Shown here: positions 5,758-6,298 of the stretch, piece after piece
How the letters are laid out: each line of letters starts with the position of its first letter
Numbering within the stretch: position 1 is the stretch's first letter
Origin: DASUSF01 sp036375275
Lineage (GTDB): Bacteria > Pseudomonadota > Alphaproteobacteria > Geminicoccales > Geminicoccaceae
DNA: 6,298 nucleotides
Assembly (NCBI GenBank): GCA_036375275.1
Contig: DASUSF010000420.1
Coordinates: 1-6,298 of the forward strand
Direction of reading: 5' to 3'
Notes under the pieces: model-generated
Databases searched by the model: none
Seen by the model: the letters and a program-made list of their open reading frames with translations, nothing else
What the model was told of the DNA's origin: nothing
Position numbers and translations under genes: made by a program

Positions 5758-6298
5758 TCAGGCGCGGGCTTCGATCGCCGCCGAGACATCGCTCAGGATC
5801 TCGTCGAGCAGGGCCTGATCCTCGGCCTCGACCATGATCCGGACCAGGGGCTCGGTCCCGGACGGCCTTACCACCAGCCGGCCGCGCGCGCCGAGCCGCC
5901 GGCTGGCGGCTGCGATGCAGCGACGGACCTCCGGATGCTCGAGCGGCGCGCCGCCGTTCAGCCGGCAGTTGCGGAGCTTCTGCGGAAACGGCGTGAACTG
6001 CCGGCCGGCCTCGCTCATGGCGCGACCTTCGCTTTTCAGGACGGTCAGGATCTGGAGCGCCGCCAGCAACCCGTCCCCCGTCGTCGCGTAGTCGCTGAGG
6101 ATCAGGTGGCCCGACTGCTCGCCGCCGAGATTGAAGCCGTCGCTGCGCATCCGCTCGACCACGTAGCGATCGCCGACCTTGGTCCGGTGCAGCTCGAGCC
6201 CGATTCCTTCGAGGAACCGCTCGAGCCCGAGATTGGACATGGTGGTCGCGACCACTCCGTCGCCGCGCAGGAGGGCGCTGCCGCGCCAGCTCGCGGCG
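5758..6298 (-). CDS. glmM: Phosphoglucosamine mutase, C-terminal part (gene runs off the window)
   Basis: GlmM converts glucosamine-6-phosphate to glucosamine-1-phosphate in the cytoplasm, on the way to UDP-GlcNAc for peptidoglycan and lipopolysaccharide. The window holds the last 179 codons and the TGA stop; the frame stays open to the edge, and the full family length is about 445-450. In fragment numbering, TMSNLGLE (19-26) and KVGDRYVVERM (40-50) are GlmM hallmarks, GEQSGH (59-64) is the sugar-binding loop, TTGDG (72-76) follows, and RPSGTEPLVRIMVEA (144-158) is the C-terminal phosphate-binding loop. The TMSNLGLE and VGDRYV motifs favour GlmM over phosphomannomutase/phosphoglucomutase relatives. 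The metal-binding and phosphoserine regions lie outside the window. The 84-base gap to cydA leaves open whether the two are co-transcribed. Confidence 0.95.
   Translation of the reverse strand, partial: AASWRGSALLRGDGVVATTMSNLGLERFLEGIGLELHRTKVGDRYVVERMRSDGFNLGGEQSGHLILSDYATTGDGLLAALQILTVLKSEGRAMSEAGRQFTPFPQKLRNCRLNGGAPLEHPEVRRCIAAASRRLGARGRLVVRPSGTEPLVRIMVEAEDQALLDEILSDVSAAIEARA

Overview
The window is a GC-rich bacterial chromosome segment, most likely from an alphaproteobacterium. That placement rests on the Rhizobium etli-type asparaginase, the short CioAB-type cytochrome bd, the style of the GlmM C-terminus and the strong G/C bias at third codon positions. It is an inference from family resemblance, not a measured phylogeny.

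All confident genes lie on the minus strand. Read in the direction of transcription, from high to low coordinates, they are: the C-terminal 179 codons of glmM (phosphoglucosamine mutase, cut by the window edge); an 84-base gap with two small hairpins; cydA and cydB, 8 bases apart, encoding a short-Q-loop cytochrome bd-type quinol oxidase; a 320-base non-coding interval with a perfect 22-bp inverted repeat and an AT-rich promoter-like stretch; a secreted lipoprotein with a C-terminal trypsin/DegP-like serine protease domain and an unrecognised N-terminal region; and, 47 bases further on, a zinc-type (R. etli class) L-asparaginase. At the left edge a short open frame on the plus strand ends at base 63 and may be the tail of a convergent gene.

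cydA and cydB clearly form one operon for oxygen reduction in the inner membrane. The protease and the asparaginase probably share a second transcription unit; their spacing suggests this, but no metabolic link is evident. glmM belongs to cell-wall precursor synthesis, and its relation to the oxidase may be positional only.

No mobile element, CRISPR array, tRNA or rRNA was recognised. The most unusual feature is the structured DNA between cydB and the protease gene. There the left arm of a long inverted repeat has two possible partners, because the octamer CCAGACGG occurs twice, so alternative RNA folds are possible. Other points worth attention are a TTG start for cydA next to a possible SD-masking hairpin, the large N-terminal region of the protease with a glycine-zipper motif, and the absence of a visible cydX-type small subunit gene.
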